Positions 63,926 to 64,000 of a stretch of 64,000 nucleotides of DNA are shown here, piece by piece (the stretch's first letter is position 1; each line of letters begins with the position of its first letter). A program made the translations under genes and the position numbers. Source of the stretch: G965200765 sp965203865 (lineage in GTDB: Bacteria; Pseudomonadota; Gammaproteobacteria; Arenicellales; JAJDZL01); assembly GCA_965203865.1 (NCBI GenBank), contig OZ241916.1:1612001-1676000 (forward strand), given 5' to 3'. The notes under the pieces are model-generated. The model was given only the letters and a program-made list of their open reading frames with translations. It made no database searches and was not told where the DNA came from.

Positions 63926-64000
63926 AATGCTTTCACCATTAATTGAATCCTAACAACTGGTCAGGCAACCATAGCACAATTTGAGGAAACATCATAACAA

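Overview
The window looks like chromosome from a Gram-negative gammaproteobacterium. The evidence is an E. coli-type gshA, a tmRNA with tag ANDDNFALAA next to smpB, a smpB/ratA/rnfH neighbourhood, membrane-bound narGHJI, diheme cytochrome c4 and an autotransporter-type outer-membrane barrel. ATP sulfurylase (sat) and a SoxS-like thioredoxin suggest, but do not prove, sulfur-oxidising metabolism. The narK/narGHJI locus shows nitrate respiration. Two large surface proteins with homopolymer-spaced promoters hint at a host-associated or antigen-varying lifestyle. Species cannot be named from this alone.

Layout. 1-12.4 kb: the 3' part of gshA, then two giant paralogous autotransporter-like genes on the minus strand. 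They lie in a head-to-tail tandem duplication of about 5.7 kb, which also copied the last ~70 codons of gshA. Each copy has a promoter in which a poly-G run (10 or 12 G, read on the gene strand) lies between a TTGACA -35 box and a -10-like box. 13-17.8 kb: gloA-fkpA-ghrA type genes, a Trm112-like protein, sat and a DAHP synthase. 18-30.3 kb: anaerobic nitrate respiration, with narK1, narK2 and a second narK1 copy divergent from narGHJI and a parvulin, and a CRP/FNR-type palindrome between the two arms. 30.3-39.3 kb: alpha/beta hydrolase, SDR oxidoreductase, EF-G-like GTPase, cytochrome c4 and Lhr helicase.

39.3-44.5 kb is an AT-rich accessory stretch. It holds a tandemly duplicated pair of small membrane-anchored coiled-coil proteins (each preceded by a conserved 21-codon mini-ORF), an MFS transporter, and a TnpB gene inside a 1241-bp element. 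That element is bounded by 24-bp terminal inverted repeats (23/24 matching) and a perfect 8-bp direct repeat, which is not the normal architecture of IS200/IS605 elements. 44.7-48.1 kb: ssrA, smpB, a homocysteine methyltransferase, the SoxS-like thioredoxin, ratA and rnfH. 48.1-53.8 kb: a minus-strand operon of thioesterase, DUF1285, CoA-binding protein, metY, Fe-dependent alcohol dehydrogenase and acyl-CoA synthetase. 54-62.8 kb: a Liv-type ABC importer (livG-H-M-K-F) between a long acyl-CoA synthetase and a PaaK-like protein, plausibly uptake and CoA activation of an organic acid. 63-63.9 kb: a phytanoyl-CoA dioxygenase family protein.

The strongest candidates for unusual biology are the TIR/TSD-bounded solo tnpB element and the phase-variable-looking promoters of the duplicated surface proteins.
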